From NCBI GenBank assembly GCA_027486415.1, contig JAIXPC010000008.1:62001-126000 (forward strand): a stretch of 64,000 nucleotides of DNA. Direction: 5' to 3'. The stretch comes from Sphingomonadales bacterium. Lineage in GTDB: Bacteria; Pseudomonadota; Alphaproteobacteria; Sphingomonadales; Sphingomonadaceae. Positions 9,654-18,671 of the stretch are shown in pieces (position 1 is the stretch's first letter; each line of letters starts with the position of its first letter). The translations under genes were made by a program, and so were the position numbers. The notes under the pieces were generated by a model, which was given only the letters and a program-made list of their open reading frames with translations, did not search any database and had not been told where the DNA came from.

Positions 9654-9681
9654 TTGTCATTGCTTGTTCGGCAAGCATAAT
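9654..9681 (+). promoter_or_regulatory. Sigma70-like promoter with a dyad in the spacer, for the RTX/FG-GAP gene
   Basis: A -35 box TTGTCA (9654-9659, 5/6 to consensus) and a -10 box CATAAT (9676-9681, 5/6) are separated by 16 bp. Transcription would begin near 9688, 18 nt before ATG 9706. Almost the whole spacer is a perfect 6-bp inverted repeat, TGCTTG (9661-9666) and CAAGCA (9672-9677), the natural place for a repressor operator. The local DNA is clearly more AT-rich than the surroundings. Confidence 0.55.
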
Positions 9682-9705
9682 GAAAAAAAACGCGGGGGAA
9701 TTCAG

Positions 9706-12700
9706 ATGGCCACCATCGATGGCACAAGCAACAGCGATGTGCTGGTCGGCACAATCGGCAACGACGTCATCAACGGGCTGGGCGGCAACGATCAGTTGAG
9801 CGGGGGCGCCGGTATCGACACGCTGATTGGCGGAGAAGGCATTGATATCTTCTTCGACACGATTGCCGGCTTCAATGGCGATACGATCACCGATCTGGCG
9901 GTCGGCGAGTCCATCATCATCACCGATGCGCCCTTCGGAACGCTGACCCTCCTGCAACAGTCCTTCGGAACCGGATCGACGCTGTCGTTTCAGGGTGGCC
10001 AGATCATCTTGCCGTCGATCCCGTTCACATTTTTTTCGGATCCGAGCAGGATCCGGTTTATTGCAACTGCGGCACCCAATGGCGGTACCATGCTGACCGC
10101 AACCCGCGACATCTTCGGCACCAGCGGCAACGATGTCTTAATTGGCACGAGCTTCGGCGAGATCATCAACGGGCTTGCTGGCAACGACACGCTGACCGGC
10201 GGTGCAGGGGCCGACACCTTTCAGTTTTACAATCCTCAGCTTGCATCCCAAACCTTCGGCACGGACCGCATCACGGATTTTCGCCAGGGCGAGGACAGGA
10301 TCGACCTGTCCGGCAGAGGCCTTGGGTTCAGCGGCGACCTTGCCACGCTGGCACCGCTGATCAGCCGCGTCGGCAATGATACACTGCTCACCTTTGGCTC
10401 TGGCGGTGTGTCCGAAAGCATCACCATCGCCGGCATCCTGCCTTCGCAACTCACCGCTGCGGATTTCATTTTCAACACCAGCACAGCCAGCAGAAACCTG
10501 TCGGGACCGGGCTTTGGCAGCAGCGTCGTAATTGGCGGACTTGGCAATGATGTCTTGCGTGGTTCCAATGGCGGCATGGCCGGCAGCAGAGATACGCTGC
10601 TTGGCGGGGCAGGCGATGATCAACTGATCATCGGCAGCACGGACGACTGGCTTTATGGGCAGGGCGGCGCCGATACGTTTGTCTTAACGGCGAATTTCAC
10701 CCAGTCCAATCTTGGCAATGACATCATCTTCGATTTCGTTCCCGGGCAAGACAAGATCGACCTGTCCGCTCTTGTCGGCGGTTTTGCGGCCATTCCGTTT
10801 CTCTTCAAGAACGTCGGGGGCAATGCCGTCTGGACCACCTCAGGCCCCAATGGAAGCAGCAGTATCACGATTGCTGGCGTTGCCGTTGAGGCTCTTGCCG
10901 CGCAGGATTTTGTTTTTGGCGCAGAGGTGACTCCCGGGCCGGACAGCATTGTTGGCACTGACGCCAATGATCTTCTGGTTGGCGGCGGCGGCGCCGACGT
11001 GTTTGTCTTCGGGCGCGGGGTGAACAGCAACTTTGCGCCGGGCATGGGCGTTTCAGGACTTTTGGGCAACGATATCGTCTTCGATTTTGTGCCTGGCGTG
11101 GACAAGATCGACCTGTCACGCCGTGGCGTCTCGTCGTTTGCACAAATCGAACCGTTCATTGTGCGAAACGGTACCGATACCTTCATCGGCCTTCGTACGG
11201 AGTCCATTCGGCTGAAGAACGTGATGCCGTCAGACTTGTCGGCAAGCGATTTTCTGTTCGACACCAGCACCGCAGCCCACACAACCAACGCATCCGGTTC
11301 CAGAGACACGATCGTGTTTGACAGCCGTGGGGCGGACGCCATCACCCGCATCGGCTCATTTGATGTGACCGTTCTGGGTCCGGGAAATGACAATATCGTC
11401 ACGCAGAGCGGTTCGTTCCCCAATATCTTCATTTTGCCCAACGCCGATATCGGGCGCGACAACATCCGGGGCTTCAATCCCGGTCCCGACAAGCTTGACG
11501 TGTCGGCACTCGGCATCACCAGCTTCGCGCAGTTTCAAGCCGCCCTCACCCAGGATGGGCCCGATACGGTCTTCACCCTGCCCGGAACCGGCGGTGCGTC
11601 TACGATCACCTTCTTCGATGTCCTGCCGTCGCGGTTCAATGCCAGCGCGTTGTTCGTGGCAGGCCAGAAAGACGGATTGAACCTGAGCGGCTTTCCGTTC
11701 GACGTTCTTTTCGGTACGGCTTACAATGACACATTTGACCACGCCAACCGCGTGCTGAACCAGCGCTTCTGGGGCGGACGGGGTATCGATACCGTCGTCC
11801 ACAGCGGTACCCGCGCCTCTGCCACGATCACCAAGAACAGCGACGGCACCATGACCGTCGTATCCCGTGACGGCACCGATATCTATTCCGGTATCGAGCT
11901 GCTCAAGTTCTTCGACGGCACGTTCAGCTTCACCTACAGCGACCCCGGCGCGCCGCGCATTGCCAATTTCGCCGTGGGTGCGGGCGGCTGGACCAACCAG
12001 GATGCCTTCCTGCGCACCGTTGCCGACGTGAACGGTGACGGCCTTGCCGATATCGTTGGTTTCGGGCAGGCCGGCACGCTGGTGTCGCTGGGATCGGCCA
12101 GTGGCACATTTGCCACGCCGATCTTTGCAGCCGCCAATTTCGGCGTCAGCCAGGGCTGGAATTCCGACAATATCTTCCACCGCGAACTGGCCGATGTGAA
12201 CGGCGATGGCCGCGCCGATATCGTCGGATTTGGCTTTGCCGGGGTGCTGGTGGCGCTGGCGCACGCCAACGGCACCTTTGGCGCTGTCAGCCTGCGATCC
12301 AGCAACTTCAACCCCGCCAACGGCTGGACCACGCAAGACGCGGCGACGCGCACGCTGGCCGATGTGAATGGTGACGGCCTTGCCGACATCGTCGGTTTCG
12401 GCACGCCCGGCACGTTCGTGGCGCTGGGATCGGCCGATGGCTCGTTCGGGCCGACCAATCTGGCGGTCGCCAACTTTGGCCGCGATCAGGGCTGGTCGTC
12501 AGACAATAGCTTCCACCGCGAGGTGGGCGATGTGAATGGCGATGGCCGCGCCGATATCGTGGGCTTTGGCACTTTTGGCACGCTGGTGGCGCTGGGTCGG
12601 GCCGATGGCAGCTTTGGCGACGCGCGGTTGGCCCTGAGCAATTTCGGGATCAATCAGGGCTGGAGCACGCAAAATGGCTTCGCGCGCGATCTGGGTGACG

Positions 12701-12954
12701 TGAATGGCGATGGGCGCGACGATATCGTGGGCTTCGGCGTTGCCGGCACCTTTGTCGCCTTTGGCCAGGCGGACGGCAGCTTCAGCGAGGCCGCGTTCGA
12801 TGTGGCCAATTTCGGCACCAACCAGGGTTGGACATCAGACAATATCTTCCGCCGCGAACTGGCCGATGTGAACGGCGACGGCCTGGCCGATATCGTGGGC
12901 TTCGGCTTTGCAGGCGTGCTGGTGTCGACTGCCTTTGATGCGCTGGTGCTGTAA
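9706..12954 (+). CDS. Secreted RTX-like calcium-binding / FG-GAP (VCBS-type) repeat protein
   Basis: The 1082-residue protein has no Sec signal peptide. Residues 1 to about 650 hold several RTX/hemolysin-type modules, each with glycine-Asp nonapeptide traces (GNDVINGLGGNDQLSGGAG; GNDTLTGGAGADTF; GGAGDDQL) and then a serralysin-like block of the form GND.I.DF.PG.DKIDLS (four copies). Residues about 755-1082 hold six tandem 56-residue FG-GAP-like repeats with the calcium-loop motif DVNGDGxADIVGFG. This build suggests a type I secreted, calcium-dependent adhesin or surface protein; no T1SS genes are in the window and the activity is unknown. The start ATG 9706 follows a GGGGGA ribosome site. The first half is more AT-rich than its neighbours, which hints at transfer. 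Confidence 0.88.
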   Translation: MATIDGTSNSDVLVGTIGNDVINGLGGNDQLSGGAGIDTLIGGEGIDIFFDTIAGFNGDTITDLAVGESIIITDAPFGTLTLLQQSFGTGSTLSFQGGQIILPSIPFTFFSDPSRIRFIATAAPNGGTMLTATRDIFGTSGNDVLIGTSFGEIINGLAGNDTLTGGAGADTFQFYNPQLASQTFGTDRITDFRQGEDRIDLSGRGLGFSGDLATLAPLISRVGNDTLLTFGSGGVSESITIAGILPSQLTAADFIFNTSTASRNLSGPGFGSSVVIGGLGNDVLRGSNGGMAGSRDTLLGGAGDDQLIIGSTDDWLYGQGGADTFVLTANFTQSNLGNDIIFDFVPGQDKIDLSALVGGFAAIPFLFKNVGGNAVWTTSGPNGSSSITIAGVAVEALAAQDFVFGAEVTPGPDSIVGTDANDLLVGGGGADVFVFGRGVNSNFAPGMGVSGLLGNDIVFDFVPGVDKIDLSRRGVSSFAQIEPFIVRNGTDTFIGLRTESIRLKNVMPSDLSASDFLFDTSTAAHTTNASGSRDTIVFDSRGADAITRIGSFDVTVLGPGNDNIVTQSGSFPNIFILPNADIGRDNIRGFNPGPDKLDVSALGITSFAQFQAALTQDGPDTVFTLPGTGGASTITFFDVLPSRFNASALFVAGQKDGLNLSGFPFDVLFGTAYNDTFDHANRVLNQRFWGGRGIDTVVHSGTRASATITKNSDGTMTVVSRDGTDIYSGIELLKFFDGTFSFTYSDPGAPRIANFAVGAGGWTNQDAFLRTVADVNGDGLADIVGFGQAGTLVSLGSASGTFATPIFAAANFGVSQGWNSDNIFHRELADVNGDGRADIVGFGFAGVLVALAHANGTFGAVSLRSSNFNPANGWTTQDAATRTLADVNGDGLADIVGFGTPGTFVALGSADGSFGPTNLAVANFGRDQGWSSDNSFHREVGDVNGDGRADIVGFGTFGTLVALGRADGSFGDARLALSNFGINQGWSTQNGFARDLGDVNGDGRDDIVGFGVAGTFVAFGQADGSFSEAAFDVANFGTNQGWTSDNIFRRELADVNGDGLADIVGFGFAGVLVSTAFDALVL
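11968..12951 (+). repeat. Six tandem 168-bp in-frame repeats (FG-GAP units), organised as three 336-bp pairs
   Basis: The codon for the first Asp of DVNGDG falls at 12025, 12193, 12361, 12529, 12697 and 12865, exactly 168 bp apart each time. The linkers alternate: units 1, 3 and 5 carry W-T-x-Q-(D/N) type linkers, units 2, 4 and 6 carry S-D-N-x-F-(H/R)-R-E. That implies growth by duplication of a two-unit, 336-bp block. The last unit is cut short at the stop codon. Confidence 0.9.
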
Positions 12955-12978
12955 AGGCCGGGCCAGCGGCGACCCGGA

Positions 12979-13656
12979 TCAGAGGTAGCGGCGCGACAAA
13001 GCGGTCAGGTCGTTGGCCAGATCGTAGATCATGGGTTGGCCGGTGGGGATTTCCTCGTGGACGATTTCGTCGTCGGAGAGGCCGGAGAGGTGCTTGACGA
13101 GGGCGCGCAGGGAGTTGCCGTGGGCGGCGATGATGACGCGTTTGCCGGCCTTGAGTTCGGGGGCGATGGCCTGTTCCCAGTAGGGGAGGACGCGGGCGAT
13201 CGTGTCTTTCAGGCTTTCGGTGTTGGGGATGGCGATGCCTTCGTAGCGACGGTCGGCCGAGAGGTCGAAAGGCGAGCCGGGTTCCATGGGCGGCGGCGGC
13301 ACGTCGAAGCTGCGGCGCCAGATCTTCACCTGGTCTTCGCCGTATTTGGCCGCCGTGTCGGCCTTGTTGAGGCCGGTGAGGCCGCCGTAGTGGCGTTCGT
13401 TGAGGTGCCAGTTCTTGATGACCGGGATCCAGACGCGGTCCATCGCGGCGAGGGCGAGATTGAGGGTCTTGATCGCGCGGCTTTGCACACTGGTGAAGCC
13501 GATATCGAAATCCAGCCCGGCCTCTTTCATGCGGCGGCCGGCGTCGAGTGCTTCGGCGGTGCCTTGATCGGTGAGGCCGACATCCCACCAGCCGGTGAAG
13601 CGGTTTTCGAGGTTCCACTGGCTTTGGCCGTGGCGGAGGAGGACGAGCGTGGGCAT
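12979..13656 (-). CDS. gpmA: 2,3-bisphosphoglycerate-dependent phosphoglycerate mutase
   Basis: The 225-residue product begins with [12 protein letters not shown], the phospho-histidine RHG motif (His9) of dPGM, followed by [26 protein letters not shown] and the second catalytic His in [10 protein letters not shown]. It interconverts 3- and 2-phosphoglycerate in glycolysis and gluconeogenesis. The GHYGGLTG-type segment and length separate it from general phosphatases of the same fold. It converges on the RTX gene with a 24-bp gap that contains a small CCGGG/CCCGG stem. Confidence 0.95.
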   Translation of the reverse strand: MPTLVLLRHGQSQWNLENRFTGWWDVGLTDQGTAEALDAGRRMKEAGLDFDIGFTSVQSRAIKTLNLALAAMDRVWIPVIKNWHLNERHYGGLTGLNKADTAAKYGEDQVKIWRRSFDVPPPPMEPGSPFDLSADRRYEGIAIPNTESLKDTIARVLPYWEQAIAPELKAGKRVIIAAHGNSLRALVKHLSGLSDDEIVHEEIPTGQPMIYDLANDLTALSRRYL

Positions 13657-13702
13657 GGGCAGCGGTTTAGCAGGCCGCGCGGGGGTTGCCAGCCCCCTTC
13701 CC

Positions 13703-15040
13703 TTAGAGATTGTAGGCGCGTTCGCCGTGTTCGGCGAGATCGAGGCCTTCGCGTTCGGCTTCGCTGGTGACGCGCAGGCCGGTGACGGCCTTGGCGACGG
13801 CGAGTGCGATCAGCGTGCCGATCACCGACCAGGCAATGGTGGTGGCGACGGCGGCGAGCTGGACGCCGAGTTTGGCGATCATGTCGTAATCGGCGGGGCC
13901 GGGGCCGCCCAGCGACGGGGCATAGACGATGGCGGTGCCGATGGCGCCCATGATGCCGCCGACGCCGTGGATGCCGAACGCATCGAGCGAATCGTCATAG
14001 CGCAGGCGGGGGCGGACAATGCCGACGGCGATGTAGCAGGCGATGGCCGTGACCGCGCCGAGCAGGATGGCGCCCAGCGGCCCGGCGTTGCCGGCGGCCG
14101 GCGTGACGGCGACAAGGCCGGCGACGATGCCCGAGGCGAGGCCGAGTGCCGAGGGCTTGTGGCCGAACAGGCGTTCGGCGGCGAGCCAGGCGAGGCCGCC
14201 AGCGGCGGTGGCGACGAAGGTGTTGATCATGGCGAGTGCGGCCGAGCCGTTGGCTTCGAGGGCAGAGCCGGCGTTGAAGCCGAACCAGCCGACCCACAGC
14301 AGGCCGGTGCCGACGAGAGTGAGCGTGAGGCTGTGCGGGGCCATCGAATCGCGCATGTAGCCCAGCCGCTTGCCGGCGACGATGGCGGCGACCAGCGCGG
14401 CGACGCCGGCGTTGATGTGGACGACGGTGCCGCCGGCGAAATCCAGCGCGCCCATGGCGAAAAACAGGCCCGATGCCGCCCACACCATGTGGGCGATGGG
14501 CAGATAGACGATCGGCATCCAGACGAGGGCGAAGACCATGAGGGCCGAGAATTTCACCCGCTCGACAATGCCGCCCAGCACGATGGAGAGCGTGATGGCG
14601 GCGAACGTCATCTGGAAGCAGATGAAGACATATTCGGGGATGACGACATCCTTGGTGAAGGTGGCGGCCGTGCTGGCGGGGGTGATGCCGGCGAGGAAGG
14701 CGCGATCAAGCCCGGCGATGAAGGGGGTGAACGGCGCCGGCGCATCGGGGCCAAAGGCGACGCTGTAGCCGAAGGCGACCCACATCAGCATGGCGAGGCA
14801 GGTGGCGGCGCCGATCTGCGTCATCACGCTGAGCATGTTCTTGGTGCGGACGAGGCCGCCATAGAACAGCTGCAGGCCGGGCAGGATCATCAGCAGCACG
14901 AGCAGGGTGGAGACCATCATCCAGGCCGTGTCGCCCTTGTCGGGCACCGGGGCAGCGGCGGCCTGGGCGAAGGCGGGGGCAGCGATGAGCGACAGGGCCA
15001 TTGCGATCGCGGGAACGGCGAGATCAGAGCGCGATTTCAT
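13703..15040 (-). CDS. amt: Ammonium transporter (Amt/AmtB)
   Basis: The 445-residue protein has a cleavable signal peptide (about residues 1-25, ending in AFAQA) and eleven predicted membrane segments of the Amt family. Visible hallmarks are [10 protein letters not shown] after the first helix, [17 protein letters not shown] and the late IHGVGG motif with the pore histidine. It conducts ammonium/ammonia into the cell. The start ATG 15040 overlaps the end of the PII gene by 17 bp, giving a classic glnK-amtB operon in which PII plugs the transporter. Confidence 0.95.
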   Translation of the reverse strand: MKSRSDLAVPAIAMALSLIAAPAFAQAAAAPVPDKGDTAWMMVSTLLVLLMILPGLQLFYGGLVRTKNMLSVMTQIGAATCLAMLMWVAFGYSVAFGPDAPAPFTPFIAGLDRAFLAGITPASTAATFTKDVVIPEYVFICFQMTFAAITLSIVLGGIVERVKFSALMVFALVWMPIVYLPIAHMVWAASGLFFAMGALDFAGGTVVHINAGVAALVAAIVAGKRLGYMRDSMAPHSLTLTLVGTGLLWVGWFGFNAGSALEANGSAALAMINTFVATAAGGLAWLAAERLFGHKPSALGLASGIVAGLVAVTPAAGNAGPLGAILLGAVTAIACYIAVGIVRPRLRYDDSLDAFGIHGVGGIMGAIGTAIVYAPSLGGPGPADYDMIAKLGVQLAAVATTIAWSVIGTLIALAVAKAVTGLRVTSEAEREGLDLAEHGERAYNL

Positions 15041-15362
15041 CGATTTCCCCCGTGCGGATACGGATCGCCTGGGCCACGGCGGTGACGAAGATCTTGCCAT
15101 CGCCGATGCTGCCGGTGTGCGCGGCCTGGGCGATGGCATCGACGATGCGCTGGGCGATATCATCTTCGGCGACGACTTCGATCTTCAGCTTGGGCAGCAA
15201 GTTCGATTCATATTCGGCGCCGCGATACAGTTCGGTGTGGCCGTTCTGTCGCCCCATCCCGCGCACTTCGGTCACGGTCATGCCCTGCACGCCGCACTGC
15301 ATCAGCGCTTCGCGCACCTGTTCAAGCTTGAACGGCTTGATGATCGCCGTGATCAGCCGCAT
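15024..15362 (-). CDS. glnK: Nitrogen regulatory protein P-II (GlnK type)
   Basis: The 112-residue product is a complete PII: it starts MRLITAIIKPFKLEQV, has the T-loop ELYRGAEYES with the uridylylation tyrosine Tyr51, and the B/C-loop segment TGSIGDGKIFV that binds ATP/ADP. PII senses 2-oxoglutarate and energy charge and blocks Amt. Linkage to amt supports the GlnK name over GlnB. I saw no convincing sigma54 (GG-N10-GC) site in the 94 bp upstream. Confidence 0.95.
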   Translation of the reverse strand: MRLITAIIKPFKLEQVREALMQCGVQGMTVTEVRGMGRQNGHTELYRGAEYESNLLPKLKIEVVAEDDIAQRIVDAIAQAAHTGSIGDGKIFVTAVAQAIRIRTGEIDEIAL

Positions 15363-15456
15363 GGCCAAACCCGCGCCCCTTGTTGTTACGATGTTGCAAC
15401 CCTGCCGCAGCGCAGCAGAGCGCGACATAAGGCGTTTGGCGCAGCGCGGTGGAGGT

Positions 15457-15660
15457 TCAGGCCGGGTGCGCGAGGATGGCGCGGGCCGCCGTCTCGTCGC
15501 TGTCCACCACCATCACCCTGATGCCCGAAACGCCCGGCCCGATCAGGCTGGCGATGCCGGCGTCGAACAGCACGGCTTCGATGCCGGCAGCATCAAGCCG
15601 GCTGCGGATGATATCGGCTTCGACGGGCGAGAACACCGTCGCGACGCAGGCCAGCGCCAT
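15457..15660 (-). CDS. DUF2007 domain small protein (putative signal-transducing protein)
   Basis: This 67-residue protein matches the DUF2007 pattern: an ATVFSPVEADIIRSRLDAAG opening, then EAVLFDAG and VMVVDSDETAARAIL, a small ferredoxin-like fold related to PII-like or ACT-like modules. Function is not established. Its ATG overlaps the stop of the upstream flavin-split-barrel gene (TGATG), so it is translationally coupled to it. It lies 94 bp from glnK. Confidence 0.75.
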   Translation of the reverse strand: MALACVATVFSPVEADIIRSRLDAAGIEAVLFDAGIASLIGPGVSGIRVMVVDSDETAARAILAHPA

Positions 15661-16214
15661 CAGGTATAGGGCAGCCGCGACGGCGGCGTGGCTGGCAGCC
15701 CGTCGATGGAGCGGGTGCGCTGCTGATACTTGGCCAGCCGGGCTTGGGGATCGTCGTTGACGAAATATTTGCGCAGGGTCTGGCGTTCTTCCACCAGTTG
15801 CATTTTCGGCACGGCCCAGCCGCAACTGGTCTGCGTGCTGTCAACGTCGATCACGAAGATTTGCCGCACACCGCGTTCGATGGAGAAGTGGGCGGCCAGC
15901 GCGTCCCAGCCCTCATCCTGCGGCAGCACGACGCGGCCGTGGCCATAGATGCGATAGATCAGCGCCGGCTGATCAAAGGCGCAGAACATGATGGTGATGC
16001 GGCCATCGGCAGCCAGGTGGGCATGGGTTTCATTCCCGCTGCCGCCGAAATCGAGGTAGGCGCAGGTGTGGGGCGACAGCACGCGGAACGTGTCCATGCC
16101 CTTCGGGCTGAGATTGATGCGGGCATCAGCAGCCGCCGTGGCGACGAAGAACACCGGCTGGCGGCCAATGAAATCGGTGTGATCGGGGGTGATGTGATCA
16201 AAGAATTCCGACAT
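15660..16214 (-). CDS. Pyridoxamine 5'-phosphate oxidase-fold (flavin split-barrel) protein
   Basis: The 184-residue protein has the FMN-binding split-barrel pattern of the PNPOx-like superfamily: FIGRQPVFFVATAA, then INLSPKGMDTFRVL, and later YGHGRVVLP. It is not pdxH, because it lacks the PNPOx C-terminal substrate motif. Members include heme-utilisation proteins and F420- or FMN-dependent reductases. Its C-terminus (KYQQRTRSIDGLP) is shared by a sphingomonad-type group of unknown role. It is followed by DUF2007 and preceded by tldD with a 21-bp gap. Confidence 0.75.
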   Translation of the reverse strand: MSEFFDHITPDHTDFIGRQPVFFVATAAADARINLSPKGMDTFRVLSPHTCAYLDFGGSGNETHAHLAADGRITIMFCAFDQPALIYRIYGHGRVVLPQDEGWDALAAHFSIERGVRQIFVIDVDSTQTSCGWAVPKMQLVEERQTLRKYFVNDDPQARLAKYQQRTRSIDGLPATPPSRLPYT

Positions 16215-16235
16215 GGCCCTGCCCCCGTCCCTGCC

Positions 16236-17666
16236 TCAGCCGCCGGTGCCGCCGACGGTCAATCCATCCACCAGCAACGTCGGCTGGCCAACGCCGGCCG
16301 GCACGCTCTGCCCGGCCTTGCCGCAGATGCCCACGCCTTCATCCAGCGCCATGTCGTTGCCGATGGCGCGCACCCGGGTCAGCACGTCCGGCCCGTTGCC
16401 GATCAGGGTCGCCCCCTTCAGCGGGCGGCCAAGCCGGCCATTTTGGATCTCATAGGCTTCGGTGCAGGTGAAGACGAACTTGCCGCTGGTGATATCGACC
16501 TGACCGCCGCCAAAGCTCTTGGCGTAAATGCCCTTCTTCACCGACGAGAGGATGGCGCCGGGATCCTCGCTGCCGCCCAGCATGAACGTGTTGGTCATCC
16601 GCGGCATCGGCGCATGGGCATAGGATTCGCGGCGGCCATTGCCGGTGGGCGCAACCTCCATCAGCCGGGCGTTGAGCCGATCCTGCATATAGCATTTCAG
16701 GATGCCATCCTCGATCAGCACGGTGCGGCCAGTGGGTGTGCCTTCGTCATCGATGGTCAGGCTGCCGCGCCGCTGATCCAGGCTGCCATCATCGACCACG
16801 GTGACGCCCGGCGCCGCCACGCGTTCGCCGATGCGGCCCGAAAAGGCGCTGGTGCCCTTGCGGTTGAAATCGCCTTCCAGCCCGTGGCCAATGGCTTCGT
16901 GGAGCAGGATTCCGGGCCAGCCGGGGCCGAGCACCACGGTCATCTCGCCGGCGGGCGCAGCCACGGCATCGAGATTGGTGAGCGCCTGCGCCAATGCAAT
17001 ATCGATGGCGCCCGACCAGGTCGCCTCGTCAAAAAGGCTGTCGTAGAGATAGCGCCCACCAAGGCCATGGAAGCCGTTTTCGCGGCGGCCATCCTTTTCG
17101 GTGACGATCTGCACGTTCAGGCGCACCAGCGGGCGCACGTCGCGCACCCGGCTGCCATCGCCGCGCAGGATTTCGACGACATTCCAGCTGCCAAGCAGGC
17201 TGGCCGAAACCTGGACCACGCGCGGATCACGGGCACGGGCGGCGGCATCGATCGCTTCCATCAGCGCGACCTTGGCCGAAAAATCGATGCCCGCCAGCGG
17301 GTTGGCATCGGTGTAGCGGCGTGCATTGGTGGGCAGGGCCGGCAGCGCGAGCGTGCCGCCATGGCCATCGCGCACCACCTTGATGGTGTCGGCGGCGCGG
17401 GCGATGGCGGCGTGGCTGAGATCATTGGCGTGGGCAAAGGCGGTCATCTCGCCAGCCACACCACGAAGGCCAAAGCCCTTCACCGTATCGAAACTGGCGG
17501 ATTTCAGCCGGCCATCATCGAAGGCAAAGCTTTCCGACACGCCATATTGCAGGAACAATTCGCCATCATCACAGCCATTCAGGGCCTCGGCGACCTGGGC
17601 GGCGGTGCGATCGGGATCAAGCCCGGTATCGGCATAGAACAGCTGGTTGGCGTCGGGGGTCGTCAT
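16236..17666 (-). CDS. tldD: Metalloprotease TldD
   Basis: The 476-residue protein is a TldD/PmbA-family peptidase. The zinc motif HEAIGHGLEGD (HExxxH) is intact, and the TldD subunit features NRKGTSAFSGRIGERVA, YMQDRLNARLM and SYAHAPMPRMTNTFM are present. With TldE it forms a heterodimer that degrades unfolded or unstructured peptides and matures some peptides (microcin B17, CcdA turnover). The TldE/PmbA partner is not in this window. Length is normal. Confidence 0.95.
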   Translation of the reverse strand: MTTPDANQLFYADTGLDPDRTAAQVAEALNGCDDGELFLQYGVSESFAFDDGRLKSASFDTVKGFGLRGVAGEMTAFAHANDLSHAAIARAADTIKVVRDGHGGTLALPALPTNARRYTDANPLAGIDFSAKVALMEAIDAAARARDPRVVQVSASLLGSWNVVEILRGDGSRVRDVRPLVRLNVQIVTEKDGRRENGFHGLGGRYLYDSLFDEATWSGAIDIALAQALTNLDAVAAPAGEMTVVLGPGWPGILLHEAIGHGLEGDFNRKGTSAFSGRIGERVAAPGVTVVDDGSLDQRRGSLTIDDEGTPTGRTVLIEDGILKCYMQDRLNARLMEVAPTGNGRRESYAHAPMPRMTNTFMLGGSEDPGAILSSVKKGIYAKSFGGGQVDITSGKFVFTCTEAYEIQNGRLGRPLKGATLIGNGPDVLTRVRAIGNDMALDEGVGICGKAGQSVPAGVGQPTLLVDGLTVGGTGG

Positions 17667-17735
17667 GATGTCGATATGGGCCAGCAGCGGCGAAAGGGAA
17701 AGGGGGGCGACAAAGCTGTCAGCGGGCCAGTCAGG

Positions 17736-18671
17736 TCAGGCAAACTTGCAGGTCAGGACCCAGCGCTCGTTGGCGCGGTCAAAGCTGATCCGGCTGCAAT
17801 CATCCAGCACGTCGCGGCCGATCAGGATCCAGGGGTCGCGTCCGCGCTTCTTCCTGCGGTCGGCCGAAACGGTGATGGTGTCGGCATCGTCGCTGTCGGT
17901 GGAGGTGCCGCGCGCGGCAGCATCGATGCGGCGGGCTTCGGCTTCGGACACGCGCGCTCCCAACTGGCGCAGCGGCAGGCCGAGCAGCGTCGACCCGGTC
18001 CGCGGCTCCAGCCGCTGCCACGGCAGGGCGACGCCGGGAAACGGCCGCCAGTAACCGACCGCGTTGGCCCGCCGTGCCAGTCCGGCCGCGACCAGTGCCG
18101 CGCCGGCCCGGGCGTTCATCACCGTCGTCGGGCTGTTGAGTTCCAGGCTGATATCCACTTCTTCATCGCCCAGCCTTGTGGTGATGCCGGTCTCGCCGCT
18201 GCCTTTCTTTTTCAGGATCAGCGTCTGGCTGCCGGGCGGCGTGTCGCGCAGGATCACGTCGACGCGATCCGCCTTCAGGGCGCCCACCGTCAATATGCCG
18301 TCGGCGTCATCGGCAATGGCGCGACTGACCCAGATGGCCGGCACTTTCTTGGCCGGCAGGCCAGTGGGCGTGATGGAGGCGAGGTTGAAACGGAACGTCG
18401 CCTCCCCGCCGGGGATCATGGCATTCCTGAAGGTGCGCTTGCCCAGGAAGGGGAACGGCTTCAGCCCGGCACGCGTGGCCGGTGCCTGGTTCAGGATCAA
18501 CGCGGTATCGAAACTGAGGGCGATGCGGATGTTGAGCGTGGCGTTCTTCACCGTCACCGGCAGATAGGGATTGCCGCCGGCCCCGGCCTTCAGCGTGAAC
18601 ACCGCCGGCGGCGCCGGTTTGGCTGCGGCCGGCAGGGCCAGCAGCAGCGCGACGGCGACAATTGCCCTCAC
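17736..18671 (-). CDS. Secreted protein of unknown function, degenerate aspartyl-protease-like
   Basis: The 311-residue product has a signal peptide (residues 1-17, ending LPAAA). An FDTALILN element near residue 55 resembles the DTG motif of retropepsin-like folds but reads DTA, and a C-terminal ILIGRDVLDD...ISFD block resembles the end of such a domain. I infer a non-catalytic or divergent aspartyl-protease-like fold with low certainty. The start overlaps the stop of the upstream zinc-finger gene by 4 bp (ATGA). tldD follows after 69 bp. Confidence 0.6.
   Translation of the reverse strand: MRAIVAVALLLALPAAAKPAPPAVFTLKAGAGGNPYLPVTVKNATLNIRIALSFDTALILNQAPATRAGLKPFPFLGKRTFRNAMIPGGEATFRFNLASITPTGLPAKKVPAIWVSRAIADDADGILTVGALKADRVDVILRDTPPGSQTLILKKKGSGETGITTRLGDEEVDISLELNSPTTVMNARAGAALVAAGLARRANAVGYWRPFPGVALPWQRLEPRTGSTLLGLPLRQLGARVSEAEARRIDAAARGTSTDSDDADTITVSADRRKKRGRDPWILIGRDVLDDCSRISFDRANERWVLTCKFA

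Noticed and set aside
12958-12977. Small CCGGG/CCCGG stem between the RTX gene and gpmA
   Set aside because: It is only 5 bp with no T-run, so I did not call it as a terminator.
15363-15456. Possible sigma54 promoter upstream of glnK
   Set aside because: glnK-amtB operons are often sigma54-dependent, but I could find no GG-N10-GC spacing in these 94 bp.
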